A stretch of 64,000 bases of DNA from assembly GCF_000426825.1 (NCBI RefSeq), contig NZ_AUGC01000012.1, positions 45,780 through 109,779 of the forward strand, given 5' to 3'. This stretch comes from Thermonema rossianum DSM 10300. GTDB lineage: Bacteria > Bacteroidota > Bacteroidia > Cytophagales > Thermonemataceae. How positions within the stretch are numbered: position 1 is the stretch's first letter; the number at the start of each line of letters is the position of its first letter. The notes under the pieces were generated by a model. The model made no database searches. It was not told the DNA's origin and saw only the letters and a list, made by a program, of their open reading frames with translations. This document shows positions 43,256-52,202 of this stretch, one piece after another. A program made the translations under genes and the position numbers.

Positions 43256-44656
43256 ATGACAAACCGTGAACTCATCATTGCACTGGGCTATTTGGTTGCC
43301 AGTGTGTTGTTTATATTGGGCATTAAATTACTGGGCAAGCCTTCCACGGCGCGGCGCGGCAACCTCTACTCTGCCGTGGGCATGCTCATTGCCGTGGGGG
43401 TTACCCTCATGCACCAAAATATACTAAGCTGGACCGAAATCTTCGCCACTATTTTGGTGGGCAGTGCCATCGGTTTGATTGCTGCCAAGCGTGTAGAGAT
43501 GACACAGATGCCCGAAATGGTTGCGCTGTTCAACGGCTTTGGTGGTGCCGCTTCCATGTTTGTGGCTACCTCTGAGCAGTGGCATGTGGCCATAGAGCAG
43601 GGGGGCAGTCCCGAACTCATCACTGCCATTACCACTGTGATTAGTATCATCATTGGTGCCATCACGCTCACCGGCTCACTCATTGCCTACGGCAAGTTGA
43701 GCGGCAAAGTAAGCGGCAAAGCCATCGTATTCAGCGGGCAGCACCTGCTTAATTTGGTGTTGGCATTGGCAATGGTGGGGGCAGCTGTGTGGAGCATACA
43801 GGCACCTGCCAATGTGGTACCCTTACTGCTCATGCTGGGCATTGCGCTGCTCTTGGGGGTGCTGACGGTCATCCCTATTGGCGGAGCCGATATGCCGGTA
43901 GTCGTTTCCTTGCTCAACTCTTATTCCGGAATTGCGGCATGTGCCACCGGCTTCGTACTCAACAACCAGGTGCTTATCATTGCAGGTGCGTTGGTGGGGG
44001 CTTCCGGGCTCATCCTTACCCAAATTATGTGCAAAGCCATGAACCGCTCGTTGGTGAATGTGTTGCTGGGAGGCTTCGGACAAACCGGTGGTTCCGGTAG
44101 TGGCGCAGGCAGCAGCGATATGGTGGTGAAAGAAGTGCATCCCGAAGAAGCCGCTATGTTGTTCGACGGTGCCTCTTCGGTAATCATCGTGCCCGGCTAC
44201 GGTATGGCGGTAGCGCAGGCACAACACGTGGTGCGTGAGTTGATGGAGCTGCTCGAAAAGCGGGGGATTGATGTGAAATTTGCCATACACCCGGTGGCAG
44301 GCCGCATGCCCGGACACATGAACGTGCTCTTGGCAGAAGCCAACGTGCCTTATGACAAACTGGTAGAGATGGAGCAAATCAACGACGAATTTGCCAATAC
44401 CGATGTGGTGCTGGTCATTGGTGCCAACGACGTGGTGAACCCCGCTGCCCTCAAAGACCCCAACAGCCCCATCTACGGCATGCCTATCCTGAACGCTTAT
44501 CAAGCCAAGACCGTCATTGTGTGCAAGCGCAGCATGAACCCCGGCTATGCAGGCATCGAAAACGAGCTTTTTGGTTATCCCAATACGCTGATGATGTTTG
44601 GCGATGCCAAAAAAACCATCACCGAAGTGGTGAACGAGCTAAAAGAAAATGCTTGA
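43256..44656 (+). CDS. pntB: NAD(P) transhydrogenase subunit beta
   Basis: A 466-residue subunit. The N-terminal ~270 residues hold eight or so membrane spans of the proton channel, including GGADMPVVVSLLNSYSGIAA. A short linker (GGSGSGAGSSDM) leads to the NADP-binding domain III with GYGMAVAQAQH, HPVAGRMPGHMNVLLAEA and the VLVIGANDVVNPAA motif. Together with pntAA and pntAB it makes a complete enzyme that uses the proton gradient to generate NADPH. A terminator hairpin follows. Confidence 0.96.
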   Translation: MTNRELIIALGYLVASVLFILGIKLLGKPSTARRGNLYSAVGMLIAVGVTLMHQNILSWTEIFATILVGSAIGLIAAKRVEMTQMPEMVALFNGFGGAASMFVATSEQWHVAIEQGGSPELITAITTVISIIIGAITLTGSLIAYGKLSGKVSGKAIVFSGQHLLNLVLALAMVGAAVWSIQAPANVVPLLLMLGIALLLGVLTVIPIGGADMPVVVSLLNSYSGIAACATGFVLNNQVLIIAGALVGASGLILTQIMCKAMNRSLVNVLLGGFGQTGGSGSGAGSSDMVVKEVHPEEAAMLFDGASSVIIVPGYGMAVAQAQHVVRELMELLEKRGIDVKFAIHPVAGRMPGHMNVLLAEANVPYDKLVEMEQINDEFANTDVVLVIGANDVVNPAALKDPNSPIYGMPILNAYQAKTVIVCKRSMNPGYAGIENELFGYPNTLMMFGDAKKTITEVVNELKENA

Positions 44657-44675
44657 TAGCAAAAACATAGCAAGC

Positions 44676-44707
44676 AAGGGCAGTCATCGAAGGCTGCCCT
44701 TTTTTAT
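44676..44707 (+). terminator. Rho-independent terminator after pntB
   Basis: The stem AAGGGCAG / CTGCCCTT encloses a 10-nt loop and runs into TTTTTATTAT. Confidence 0.82.
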
Positions 44708-44763
44708 TATCCCCGTCACGAACAATTTCCTTGAGCAGGGCGTTTCAGAATAAAACGAAAGTC

Positions 44764-44970
44764 ATGCGCCCTTCTGTTATTTGGACTACCCTCTTGCTTC
44801 TGCTCTTTGTCTTCTTGCTTCCTTTTTCATGGGCAACGAGAATAGTATTTTTCATTTTCGGCGTATCGCCCCTTTTCATCATACACATGGTTTATGACGT
44901 ATTGAAAAACGGCAAAGCACCCCTGCATACTTTTGAAGAACGATGGTATTGCGACTACCGGCATGAATAA
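44764..44970 (+). CDS. Small two-span membrane protein, hypothetical
   Basis: A 68-residue protein with two hydrophobic segments (VIWTTLLLLLFVFLLPFSW and IVFFIFGVSPLFIIHMVYDVL) and a polar C-terminus, HTFEERWYCDYRHE. I prefer the ATG at 44764 (MRPSVIW); an in-frame start at 44731 would add eleven polar residues. Amino-acid composition and placement between a terminator and a promoter support a real gene, but there is no recognised family. Confidence 0.6.
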   Translation: MRPSVIWTTLLLLLFVFLLPFSWATRIVFFIFGVSPLFIIHMVYDVLKNGKAPLHTFEERWYCDYRHE

Positions 44971-45002
44971 TATTGACAATCAGATGCTTTAGCTTTTTTG
45001 CG

Positions 45003-45034
45003 TTTGGCTTTCGTGAAGTAGATTCGTATTTTTG
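45003..45034 (+). promoter_or_regulatory. Bacteroidota promoter (TTTG-N20-TATTTTTG) for ahcY
   Basis: TTTG at 45003-45006 and TATTTTTG at 45027-45034 are 20 bp apart. The -7 box ends 38 bp before the ahcY ATG. Confidence 0.65.
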
Positions 45035-45072
45035 TACTCTCAATTTTTATTATCATAAATGGCAATTTAAGT

Positions 45073-46386
45073 ATGGCAACAACTCAAGACAACCTGAAGT
45101 ACAAGGTAAAAGACATTAACTTAGCAGACTGGGGAAGAAAGGAAATCCATTTGGCAGAGGCAGAAATGCCCGGCTTGATGGCCATCCGTGAGGAATATCG
45201 CGATAAAAAACCCTTGAAGGGCGCCCGCATTGCCGGCTGTTTGCATATGACCATCCAAACTGCCGTGTTGATTGAAACACTCGTAGAACTCGGCGCAGAA
45301 GTTGCCTGGTCTTCTTGTAATATATTTTCTACCCAAGACCATGCGGCAGCGGCTATTGCTGCCCGGGGCATTCCCGTATTCGCATGGAAAGGCATGACCG
45401 AAGAGGAATATATCTGGTGTATCAAGCAAACCCTCTTTGCCTTTGAAGGCGGCAAGCCTCTGAATATGATTCTGGATGATGGTGGTGACCTGACCAATCT
45501 CGTATTGGACGAATACCCTGAATTGGTGAAAGACATTCGCGGCATTTCGGAAGAAACCACTACGGGTGTGCATCGTCTTTACGAGCGTATGAAAAAAGGC
45601 ACCCTGCCCGTGCCTGCCATCAACGTGAACGACTCGGTAACCAAATCGAAGTTTGACAACCGTTATGGCTGCCGCGAATCGTTGGTAGATGCCATCCGTC
45701 GTGCTACGGACGTGATGCTGGCCGGAAAGGTGGCAGTAGTAGCCGGTTACGGCGACGTAGGAAAAGGCTCGGCACAATCGCTGCGCAGCCAGGGCGTGCG
45801 TGTGATTGTAACGGAGATAGATCCCATTTGCGCGCTGCAAGCCTGTATGGACGGTTATCAAGTCATGCGTATGGATGACGCCATCCCCCAAGCCGACATC
45901 ATAGTAACTGCCACCGGCAACCGCGACATCGTGGTAGGGCGTCACTTCAAGATGATGAAAGACAAGGCCATTGTCTGCAATATCGGGCACTTCGATAATG
46001 AAATAGATGTGGCTTGGCTCAAGAAAAACTATGGGCATACCCGTGTGAACATCAAGCCGCAGGTGGACATGTACAATGTGGACGGCAAAGAAATTATCTT
46101 ACTTGCCGAAGGCCGTCTGGTGAACTTGGGCTGTGCTACCGGACACCCCTCGTTCGTGATGTCTTGTTCATTCACCAACCAGGTGTTGGCGCAAATAGAA
46201 TTGTGGAACAACCACGAGAAATACGAAAACAAAGTGTATATTCTGCCCAAGCACTTGGATGAAAAAGTGGCCCGTTTGCATTTGGGCAAGCTGGGCGCCC
46301 AGCTCGATACCCTCACCCCCGAGCAAGCCGAATACATTGGCGTGCCCGTAGAAGGTCCTTTCAAACCGGAGCATTACCGTTATTAA
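45073..46386 (+). CDS. ahcY: Adenosylhomocysteinase
   Basis: A 437-residue NAD-dependent hydrolase that splits S-adenosylhomocysteine into adenosine and homocysteine, clearing the product inhibitor of methyltransferases. The substrate-domain motifs include [17 protein letters not shown] and [11 protein letters not shown]. The NAD-binding [14 protein letters not shown] (about residue 225) is intact, and the C-terminal dimerisation tail ends in the family's PFKPEHYRY, whose Lys/Tyr contact NAD of the neighbouring subunit. metK, which makes the methyl donor, is 10 kb away. I see no SAH riboswitch in the short leader. Confidence 0.97.
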   Translation: MATTQDNLKYKVKDINLADWGRKEIHLAEAEMPGLMAIREEYRDKKPLKGARIAGCLHMTIQTAVLIETLVELGAEVAWSSCNIFSTQDHAAAAIAARGIPVFAWKGMTEEEYIWCIKQTLFAFEGGKPLNMILDDGGDLTNLVLDEYPELVKDIRGISEETTTGVHRLYERMKKGTLPVPAINVNDSVTKSKFDNRYGCRESLVDAIRRATDVMLAGKVAVVAGYGDVGKGSAQSLRSQGVRVIVTEIDPICALQACMDGYQVMRMDDAIPQADIIVTATGNRDIVVGRHFKMMKDKAIVCNIGHFDNEIDVAWLKKNYGHTRVNIKPQVDMYNVDGKEIILLAEGRLVNLGCATGHPSFVMSCSFTNQVLAQIELWNNHEKYENKVYILPKHLDEKVARLHLGKLGAQLDTLTPEQAEYIGVPVEGPFKPEHYRY

Positions 46387-46410
46387 TACGGTCTATAAAG
46401 CATAAACAAG

Positions 46411-46446
46411 AGTGTTGGCTTCCCGGAAGCCACACTCTTTTCTTTT
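46411..46446 (+). terminator. Rho-independent terminator after ahcY
   Basis: AGTGTTGGCTTCC / GGAAGCCACACT form a long stem around a single C, so the real loop must open a few pairs. A T-rich run follows. Confidence 0.78.
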
Positions 46447-46507
46447 CCTATCTTGTGTGCATACCTTATTTCCCTTCGACGCTCACCCCATAAAAGCCTT
46501 GTGTCCT

Positions 46508-49087
46508 ATGAACCAAATAGAACTAAAATCAACCGGCAAACAAACCCTTGACGACCGCCCCGTGTACACTGCAGCCGAAGCCATCGAGGCTTCGAAAAAA
46601 TACTTTGGCGGTGATGAACTGGCAGCCAGTGTGTGGGTCAACAAATATGCATTGAAAGACTCTTTTGGCAGAATCTACGAGCTTACGCCCGACGACATGC
46701 ACCGGCGCATGGCAAAAGAGATTCACCGCATTGAACTGAAATATCCCAACCCCCTTTCCGAAGAAGAAATTTATCAGCTGCTCAAGGACTTCCGCTATAT
46801 CGTGCCCCAAGGCGGTCCCATGACCGGTATTGGCAATCCTTTTCAAATAGCATCTCTTTCTAACTGCTTTGTCATTGGGCATAACGGACCCGGTGATTCC
46901 TATGGCGGTATCTTGAAAATAGACGAGGAGCAAATCCAATTGATGAAGCGGCGCGGTGGTGTAGGGCATGACCTCTCTCATATACGCCCCAAGGGCTCAC
47001 CCGTGATGAACAGCGCCCTGACCTCGACCGGCGTGGTGCCTTTCATGGAACGCTATTCCAACTCTACCCGCGAAGTGGCACAAGACGGACGGCGTGGCGC
47101 TTTGATGCTCACCATTTCTATCAAGCACCCCGACGCCGAAGCCTTCATTGATGCCAAACTGGATGGCACCAAAGTAACCGGTGCCAATGTGTCGGTGAAA
47201 ATAGACGACGACTTCATGCGGGCAGTCAAAGAAGGCAAGCCCTATGTGCAGCAGTTCCCCATAGACAGCCCCGAGCCCCGCTTCAAAAAAGAAATAGATG
47301 CCCGCAAGCTGTGGAAAAAAATCATTCATAATGCATGGAAGTCGGCAGAGCCGGGCGTTTTGTTCTGGGATACTGTCTTGTGGGAGTCGGTGCCTGACTG
47401 CTATGCTGACTTGGGTTTCCGTACCGTATCGACCAACCCCTGTGGCGAAATACCTCTCTGCCCCTATGACAGCTGCCGCCTGTTGGCTATCAACCTGTTC
47501 AGCTACGTAGAAAAACCCTTTACCGAAGAAGCCTATTTCAATTGGGACAAGTTCAAAGAGCACGCGCAACTTGCCTTGCGCATCATGGACGACATCGTGG
47601 ATTTGGAACTGGAAAAAATAGACCAAATCATAGCCAAAATAGAGAACGACCCCGAAGATTTGGAAATTAAGGAGCGGGAGTTGCGTTTGTGGCATAAAAT
47701 ACGCGAAAAGTGCATACAAGGGCGTCGCACCGGCGTGGGCATCACGGCTGAAGGCGATATGCTGGCGGCTTTGGGCTACCGTTACGGCAGCGATGAAGCC
47801 ATTGATTTCTCCGTTCAGGTACACAAAACACTGGCTCTTGAGGCTTATCGCTCGTCGGTGAAGCTGGCACAAGAGCGTGGGGCATTTCCCATTTATGACG
47901 CTGCACGCGAAGAAAATAACCCCTTCATCAAGCGTTTGCGTGAGGCAGACCCCGCTCTTTATGAAGAGATGTGCCGGCACGGGCGTCGCAATATTGCGCT
48001 GTTGACTATTGCGCCTACCGGCACCACCAGCATCATGACACAGACCACTTCGGGTATCGAGCCTGTCTTTTTGGTGTCTTACAAACGCCGCCGCAAAGTG
48101 AACCCCAACGATAAAAATGTGCGGGTCGATTTTGTCGATGAAGTAGGGGATGCATGGGAAGAGTACCATGTATTCCATCATAAATTTGCAGACTGGCTCA
48201 AGATAAAAGGCTATGACCCCGAAGAAGTAGCCAAGCTGCCCTATGAAGAACTGGAAGCCATCATCAAGCAATCGCCTTACTATAAATCTACAGCCAACGA
48301 CATAGACTGGGTGGCAAAGGTGAAGATGCAGGGGGCTATTCAAAAGTGGGTGGACCACTCTATTAGCGTGACGGTGAACATCCCCGAAGAAACCTCTGAG
48401 GAGATGGTAGCCAAAATCTACATGACCGGTTGGGAAGCCGGATGCAAAGGCATCACCGTGTACCGCGAAGGCTCGCGCTCGGGTGTGCTTGTGTCAGACA
48501 AGAAGAAAAAAGAAGACGCTCAAAATACAGAGTTCAAAAACACCAATGCGCCCAAGCGCCCCAAAGTGCTGGAAGCCGACGTGATTCAGTTCAAAAACAA
48601 CGACGAAGATTGGGTAGCCGTGGTGGGCTTGCTCAACGGGCGCCCCTATGAAATATTCACCGGGCGTGCCGAAGATTCTTTCTCTATTCTGTCGCAGGTA
48701 AGCAAAGGTTGGGTGATTAAAAACCGCACCGGGGAAGGGCGTTCGCGCTACGATTTTCAATACATAGACAAAGACGGCTACCGGGTAACCATCGAAGGCT
48801 TGTCGCGCACCTTCAATAAAGAATATTGGAACTATGCCAAGTTGATTTCCGGAGTGTTGCGCCATGGCATGCCCATCGAATACGTGGTGGATATGGTCAA
48901 TGACCTGCACCTGAACGACGAAAGCCTGAATACTTGGAAAAACGGCGTGGTGCGTGCACTCAAACGTTATATTCCGGACGGCACGGTGCCCGCAGACAAT
49001 GAGTGTCCCAACTGTGGCGACAACGCACTGGTCTATGAAGAGGGCTGCCTTAACTGCAAGAGCTGTGGCATGAGCCAATGCTCATAA
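46508..49087 (+). CDS. nrdJ: Adenosylcobalamin-dependent (class II) ribonucleotide reductase
   Basis: An 859-residue class II reductase that makes deoxyribonucleotides with coenzyme B12 and needs no oxygen or radical-generating partner subunit. Active-site cysteines are recognisable in SLSNCFVIG (about residue 119) and in NPCGEIPLCPYDSCRLL. The phosphate-binding RRGGVGHDLS and IAPTGTTSIM segments are present. The C-terminus has two CxxC pairs (CPNCGD and CKSCGMSQC) that likely serve as the redox-active or zinc-binding tail. The frame is open from 46412, but that part overlaps the ahcY terminator; the start is at 46508 (MNQIELKST). No class I genes are nearby. Confidence 0.95.
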   Translation: MNQIELKSTGKQTLDDRPVYTAAEAIEASKKYFGGDELAASVWVNKYALKDSFGRIYELTPDDMHRRMAKEIHRIELKYPNPLSEEEIYQLLKDFRYIVPQGGPMTGIGNPFQIASLSNCFVIGHNGPGDSYGGILKIDEEQIQLMKRRGGVGHDLSHIRPKGSPVMNSALTSTGVVPFMERYSNSTREVAQDGRRGALMLTISIKHPDAEAFIDAKLDGTKVTGANVSVKIDDDFMRAVKEGKPYVQQFPIDSPEPRFKKEIDARKLWKKIIHNAWKSAEPGVLFWDTVLWESVPDCYADLGFRTVSTNPCGEIPLCPYDSCRLLAINLFSYVEKPFTEEAYFNWDKFKEHAQLALRIMDDIVDLELEKIDQIIAKIENDPEDLEIKERELRLWHKIREKCIQGRRTGVGITAEGDMLAALGYRYGSDEAIDFSVQVHKTLALEAYRSSVKLAQERGAFPIYDAAREENNPFIKRLREADPALYEEMCRHGRRNIALLTIAPTGTTSIMTQTTSGIEPVFLVSYKRRRKVNPNDKNVRVDFVDEVGDAWEEYHVFHHKFADWLKIKGYDPEEVAKLPYEELEAIIKQSPYYKSTANDIDWVAKVKMQGAIQKWVDHSISVTVNIPEETSEEMVAKIYMTGWEAGCKGITVYREGSRSGVLVSDKKKKEDAQNTEFKNTNAPKRPKVLEADVIQFKNNDEDWVAVVGLLNGRPYEIFTGRAEDSFSILSQVSKGWVIKNRTGEGRSRYDFQYIDKDGYRVTIEGLSRTFNKEYWNYAKLISGVLRHGMPIEYVVDMVNDLHLNDESLNTWKNGVVRALKRYIPDGTVPADNECPNCGDNALVYEEGCLNCKSCGMSQCS

Positions 49088-49124
49088 GGCAGTGCATAAG
49101 CTTCGATAAAATAAAAAACACAGG

Positions 49125-49155
49125 GCGATGCCGCTTTTCCGGCATCGCTTTTTTT
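49125..49155 (+). terminator. Rho-independent terminator after nrdJ
   Basis: The perfect 9-bp stem GCGATGCCG / CGGCATCGC has a 6-nt loop and a run of seven T. Confidence 0.88.
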
Positions 49156-49188
49156 ATCGCTTACTTGTAGCGGAGAAAGCAGAGTTTA

Positions 49189-49303
49189 TCATTTCGAACG
49201 GAGCGCAGCGGGGCGTGTCACTTCGAAGCGAACGCAGTGAGACGTCTCGTCAAGTCAAGTATCTCTTTAAGGCAAGAGGTTTCTCGCTTACGCTCGAAAT
49301 GAT
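49189..49303. repeat. Palindromic interspersed repeat, copy 2 (diverged)
   Basis: The arms TCATTTCGAACGGAGCGCAGCG and TTTCTCGCTTACGCTCGAAATGATGA match the family, but the inner part carries an extra CACTTCGAAGCGAACGCAGTGAGACG segment (two pieces), so it looks like a composite or degraded copy. It lies just after the nrdJ terminator. The weak ORF that crosses it is not believed. Confidence 0.8.
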
Positions 49304-49406
49304 GAAGGGGGGTGGCGAAATGACACGAAGAGAAAGCACGAAAAGACAAAACAAGAAAAAGCATTTTTTCACTTTAAAAAACAAACAGCCTGAACAGCTT
49401 TTTGAA

Positions 49407-49438
49407 TTTGTGCCAACTCTTTAGCTGCCGTATATTTG
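49407..49438 (+). promoter_or_regulatory. Bacteroidota promoter (TTTG-N20-TATATTTG) for glyA
   Basis: TTTG at 49407-49410 and TATATTTG at 49431-49438 are 20 bp apart. The -7 box ends 44 bp before the glyA ATG. Confidence 0.7.
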
Positions 49439-49482
49439 GCACAACGACACCTTTTCTTTCACCCTTCAATTTCTTGTGATTT

Positions 49483-50760
49483 ATGACACATCGCGACCAA
49501 GCTATTTTCGACCTTATAGCCAAAGAAGAAAACCGCCAAAAGAGCGGTATTGAGCTCATTGCTTCCGAAAACTTCGTTTCGGAGCAGGTGATGCAAGCCA
49601 TGGGCAGCGTGCTCACCAACAAGTACGCCGAAGGCTTGCCTTACAAGCGCTACTACGGAGGTTGCCAATTTGTAGATGAAGTAGAAACCTTAGCCATCGA
49701 GCGCGCCAAGCAATTGTTCAAGGCTACTTGGGTGAATGTGCAGCCGCATTCCGGCGCACAAGCCAATGCCGCCGTGATGCTGGCAGTACTCAAGCCCGGC
49801 GACAAAATTCTGGGCTTCGACTTGGCACACGGAGGGCACCTGACACACGGCTCGCCCGTCAACTTTTCCGGCAAGCTCTATCAGCCTTCATTTTATGGGG
49901 TAGAACCCGAAACCGGACGCATCAACTGGGACAAAGTAGAGGAAATTGCGCATAAAGAGCGTCCCAAGCTCATCATATGCGGTGCTTCGGCTTATTCGCG
50001 CGACTGGGACTATGCCCGCTTGCGTGCCATTGCCGACAGTGTAGGGGCTTTGTTGTTGGCAGACATTTCGCACCCGGCCGGTTTGATTGCCCGTGGCCTG
50101 CTCAACGACCCGCTCGAGCATTGCCATATTGTGACCACCACCACACACAAAACCCTGCGGGGACCACGTGGGGGCATGATTATGCTGCGTCATGACTTTG
50201 AAAACCCCTTCGGCATCAAAGACAAGAAAGGCAACCTGCGTATGATGTCATCGCTGCTCGACAGTGCTGTGTTCCCCGGCACCCAAGGCGGACCGCTCGA
50301 GCATGTGATTGCAGCCAAAGCGGTGGCTTTCCATGAAGCCCTCACCGATGAATATGCTGCCTACGTGCAGCGTGTGCGCGACAACGCACAAGCCATGGCA
50401 GCCGCTTTTGTGAAAAGAGGATACGAAATCATTTCCGGCGGCACAGACAATCACCTCATGCTCATAGACCTGCGCAACAAAGGCATTACCGGCAAGAAAG
50501 CAGAAGAAACCTTGGGCAAAGCCGATATTACCGTGAATAAAAACATGGTGCCTTTCGATACCCAATCGCCTTTTGTGACCTCGGGCATACGGGTGGGCAC
50601 AGCTGCCATCACCACCCGCGGTTTGCGTACCGAACATATGGAGCAAATTGTGGATTGGATAGACCGCAGCCTGCAAAATGCAGACAACGACGCAGCACTT
50701 GAGCAAATCAAACAAGAAGTGCATACTTTCATGCAGCAGTTCCCGCTGTTCAGCTGGTAA
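49483..50760 (+). CDS. glyA: Serine hydroxymethyltransferase
   Basis: A 425-residue PLP enzyme that converts serine plus tetrahydrofolate to glycine plus methylene-tetrahydrofolate, feeding one-carbon units to thymidylate, purine and methionine synthesis. The PLP lysine is K223 in [26 protein letters not shown] and [15 protein letters not shown] at the N-terminus and [15 protein letters not shown] near the C-terminus are the family signatures. It is a single-gene unit with its own promoter. A hairpin at 50775-50804 and a block of repeats follow. Confidence 0.97.
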   Translation: MTHRDQAIFDLIAKEENRQKSGIELIASENFVSEQVMQAMGSVLTNKYAEGLPYKRYYGGCQFVDEVETLAIERAKQLFKATWVNVQPHSGAQANAAVMLAVLKPGDKILGFDLAHGGHLTHGSPVNFSGKLYQPSFYGVEPETGRINWDKVEEIAHKERPKLIICGASAYSRDWDYARLRAIADSVGALLLADISHPAGLIARGLLNDPLEHCHIVTTTTHKTLRGPRGGMIMLRHDFENPFGIKDKKGNLRMMSSLLDSAVFPGTQGGPLEHVIAAKAVAFHEALTDEYAAYVQRVRDNAQAMAAAFVKRGYEIISGGTDNHLMLIDLRNKGITGKKAEETLGKADITVNKNMVPFDTQSPFVTSGIRVGTAAITTRGLRTEHMEQIVDWIDRSLQNADNDAALEQIKQEVHTFMQQFPLFSW

Positions 50761-50774
50761 ATAAATGGCACATG

Positions 50775-50804
50775 CACCAAGGCGCCATATCTGGTGCCTT
50801 GGTG
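50775..50804 (+). terminator. Possible terminator hairpin after glyA
   Basis: CACCAAGGCGCC / GGTGCCTTGGTG forms a strong stem 15 bp after the stop. The downstream T run is poor, so the terminator call is moderate. Confidence 0.55.
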
Positions 50805-50866
50805 TCGATTTCGCATTCCTCCTTCTCATTTCAAGCGCCTTGCCCTTGTCGTTTCAACTCCCCTTT

Positions 50867-50957
50867 GTCATTTCGAGCGCAAGCGAGAAATCTCTTTGTT
50901 TTTTGTGGCTTGGTTTGACGAGATTTCTCACCTCACTACGTGAGGTTCGAAATGACA
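50867..50957. repeat. Palindromic interspersed repeat, copy 3
   Basis: A well-preserved unit: left arm GTCATTTCGAGCGCAAGCG followed by AGAAATCTC, loop containing TTTTGTGGCTTGG, right arm GAGATTTCTCACCTCACTACG and GAGGTTCGAAATGACA. Confidence 0.88.
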
Positions 50958-51046
50958 CTCTACACTTACGCTCCGTTCGAAATGACAAGCTGTGTTCGGT
51001 TGGAGATGACACTTTACGCTTCATTCGTTCGAGATGGCAAGCTATG
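50958..51046. repeat. Partial arms of the palindromic repeat, tandem
   Basis: Two incomplete right-arm copies follow each other: TTACGCTCCGTTCGAAATGA then CAAGCTG, and TTACGCTTCATTCGTTCGAG then ATGGCAAGCT. They bridge the full copies at 50867 and 51086, so the gap between glyA and tatC is a small repeat array. Confidence 0.75.
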
Positions 51047-51085
51047 TTTTCGCAGTCACTGTGCTCTGTTATCAAGGGCTCTCTT

Positions 51086-51187
51086 GTCATTTCGAGCGTT
51101 AGCGAGAAATCTCTGTTGCTTCTTGTGGCTTTGGTGCGATGAGATTTGAGATTTCTCACTCGCTTCGCTCGTTCGAGATGGCAAGCT
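51086..51187. repeat. Palindromic interspersed repeat, copy 4
   Basis: The left arm GTCATTTCGAGCGTTAGCG followed by AGAAATCTC, a loop with TTCTTGTGGCTTTGG, and the right arm GAGATTTCTCACTCGCTTCG and CTCGTTCGAGATGGCAAGCTG. The internal GAGATTT is duplicated. The remaining ~125 bp to tatC hold nothing I can name. Confidence 0.88.
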
Positions 51188-51313
51188 GCCTTTTGTCCTG
51201 CCCTTTTGAGCACAGCCGGAAAAAAGTAACTGCTTTGCCGCTCCCGGAGCCTGTAATTGTAAATTCCTGCTGTAGCATGTAGATTTGCTTTTTCAAAATA
51301 AAGAGCATGACCG

Positions 51314-52147
51314 ATGGCAAAGCCTGTGGATGACAAAGAAATGAGTTTCATAGACCACCTCGAAGAACTGCGCTGGCACTTGATTCGCTCGCTGGTGGCG
51401 ATTCTGGTGTTTACGGTGGTGGCTTTTATTTACAAGGACTTCTTTTTTGGTAAGATAGTGCTGGGACCCACACGCCTTGACTTCTGGACTTACCGCAAAC
51501 TGTGTGAACTGGGGCAGCTCATAGAATCACCGGCGCTTTGCTTCGATAAATTGAACTTTACCCTGCAGAGCCGCAAAATGGCAGGGCAGTTTCTCATGCA
51601 CTTGACTTCTTCCTTTGTCATTGGTTTAATCATTGCATTTCCTTATGTGTTTTGGGAACTGTGGCGCTTTGTGCAGCCCGGCTTATATGAAAATGAACGC
51701 CGGGTAACCACCGGGGTGGTATTGGTAGTTTCTTTCTTGTTCCTTACAGGTGCCCTTTTCGGCTATTATATTCTCACCCCCATTTCGGTGCAGTTCTTGG
51801 CTAACTACACCCTTGACCCCTCTATTATCAACGAGTTCGATATTATTTCTTATGTGTCCACCATGCTCACCTTGGTGCTGGGTTGTGCCTTGCTGTTTCA
51901 ACTGCCCATATTGGTCTATTTCCTTGCCAAGGCGGGCATCGTGAGTGCGCAAAGCATGAAAGCCTACCGGCGGCATGCCATCGTGGTTATCTTCGTGGTG
52001 GCAGCCATCATTACGCCTGCCGATGTTTTCAGTCAAATTATTGTGGCTTTGCCGCTGATTTTACTCTATGAAATCAGTATCTTCATTGCGGGCTTCGTAA
52101 AGAAGAAAGAAGAACGGCAAGAAGCATTGCAAAAGCGTGATGCCTGA
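51314..52147 (+). CDS. tatC: Sec-independent protein translocase TatC
   Basis: A 277-residue, six-span inner-membrane core of the twin-arginine translocon, which exports folded proteins with RR signal peptides. The N-terminal SFIDHLEELRWHLIRS and the first-loop FVQPGLYENERR motifs are the expected signal-binding signatures. An enlarged periplasmic loop 1 (DFWTYRKLCELGQLIESPALC) is typical of Bacteroidota. TatA/TatB genes are not adjacent. uvrA starts 55 bp downstream on the same strand. Confidence 0.95.
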   Translation: MAKPVDDKEMSFIDHLEELRWHLIRSLVAILVFTVVAFIYKDFFFGKIVLGPTRLDFWTYRKLCELGQLIESPALCFDKLNFTLQSRKMAGQFLMHLTSSFVIGLIIAFPYVFWELWRFVQPGLYENERRVTTGVVLVVSFLFLTGALFGYYILTPISVQFLANYTLDPSIINEFDIISYVSTMLTLVLGCALLFQLPILVYFLAKAGIVSAQSMKAYRRHAIVVIFVVAAIITPADVFSQIIVALPLILLYEISIFIAGFVKKKEERQEALQKRDA

Positions 52148-52202
52148 AAAAACCTGATTGCCGGCGAGCGTGTTTAAGCGGAAGGCAACATAAAACAAAG
52201 CA

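Noticed and set aside
46412..46507. Longer N-terminus for the class II ribonucleotide reductase
   Set aside because: The extension overlaps the ahcY terminator hairpin and has no relation to the family; the start at 46508 is better.
46997..48358. Minus-strand ORF of 453 codons antisense to nrdJ
   Set aside because: A shadow frame; the plus-strand reductase has all family motifs.
49128..49424. Plus-strand ORF of 98 codons between nrdJ and glyA
   Set aside because: It runs through the nrdJ terminator and a palindromic repeat copy and reaches the glyA promoter; its composition is repeat-derived.
50161..50175. CACGTG cores in glyA (near 50165), the S41 gene (near 40686) and the GT2 gene (near 25217) as further parS sites
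   Set aside because: The central hexamer is present, but the outer TGTT / AACA bases are missing.
50867..51187. CRISPR array
   Set aside because: Repeat units are ~100 bp imperfect palindromes of variable length with no unique spacers of constant size, and no cas genes are present.
50765..51351. ORFs on both strands between glyA and tatC
   Set aside because: They are translations of the palindromic repeat array; peptide repeats such as FRTERK / FSLTLEMT recur only because the DNA repeats recur.
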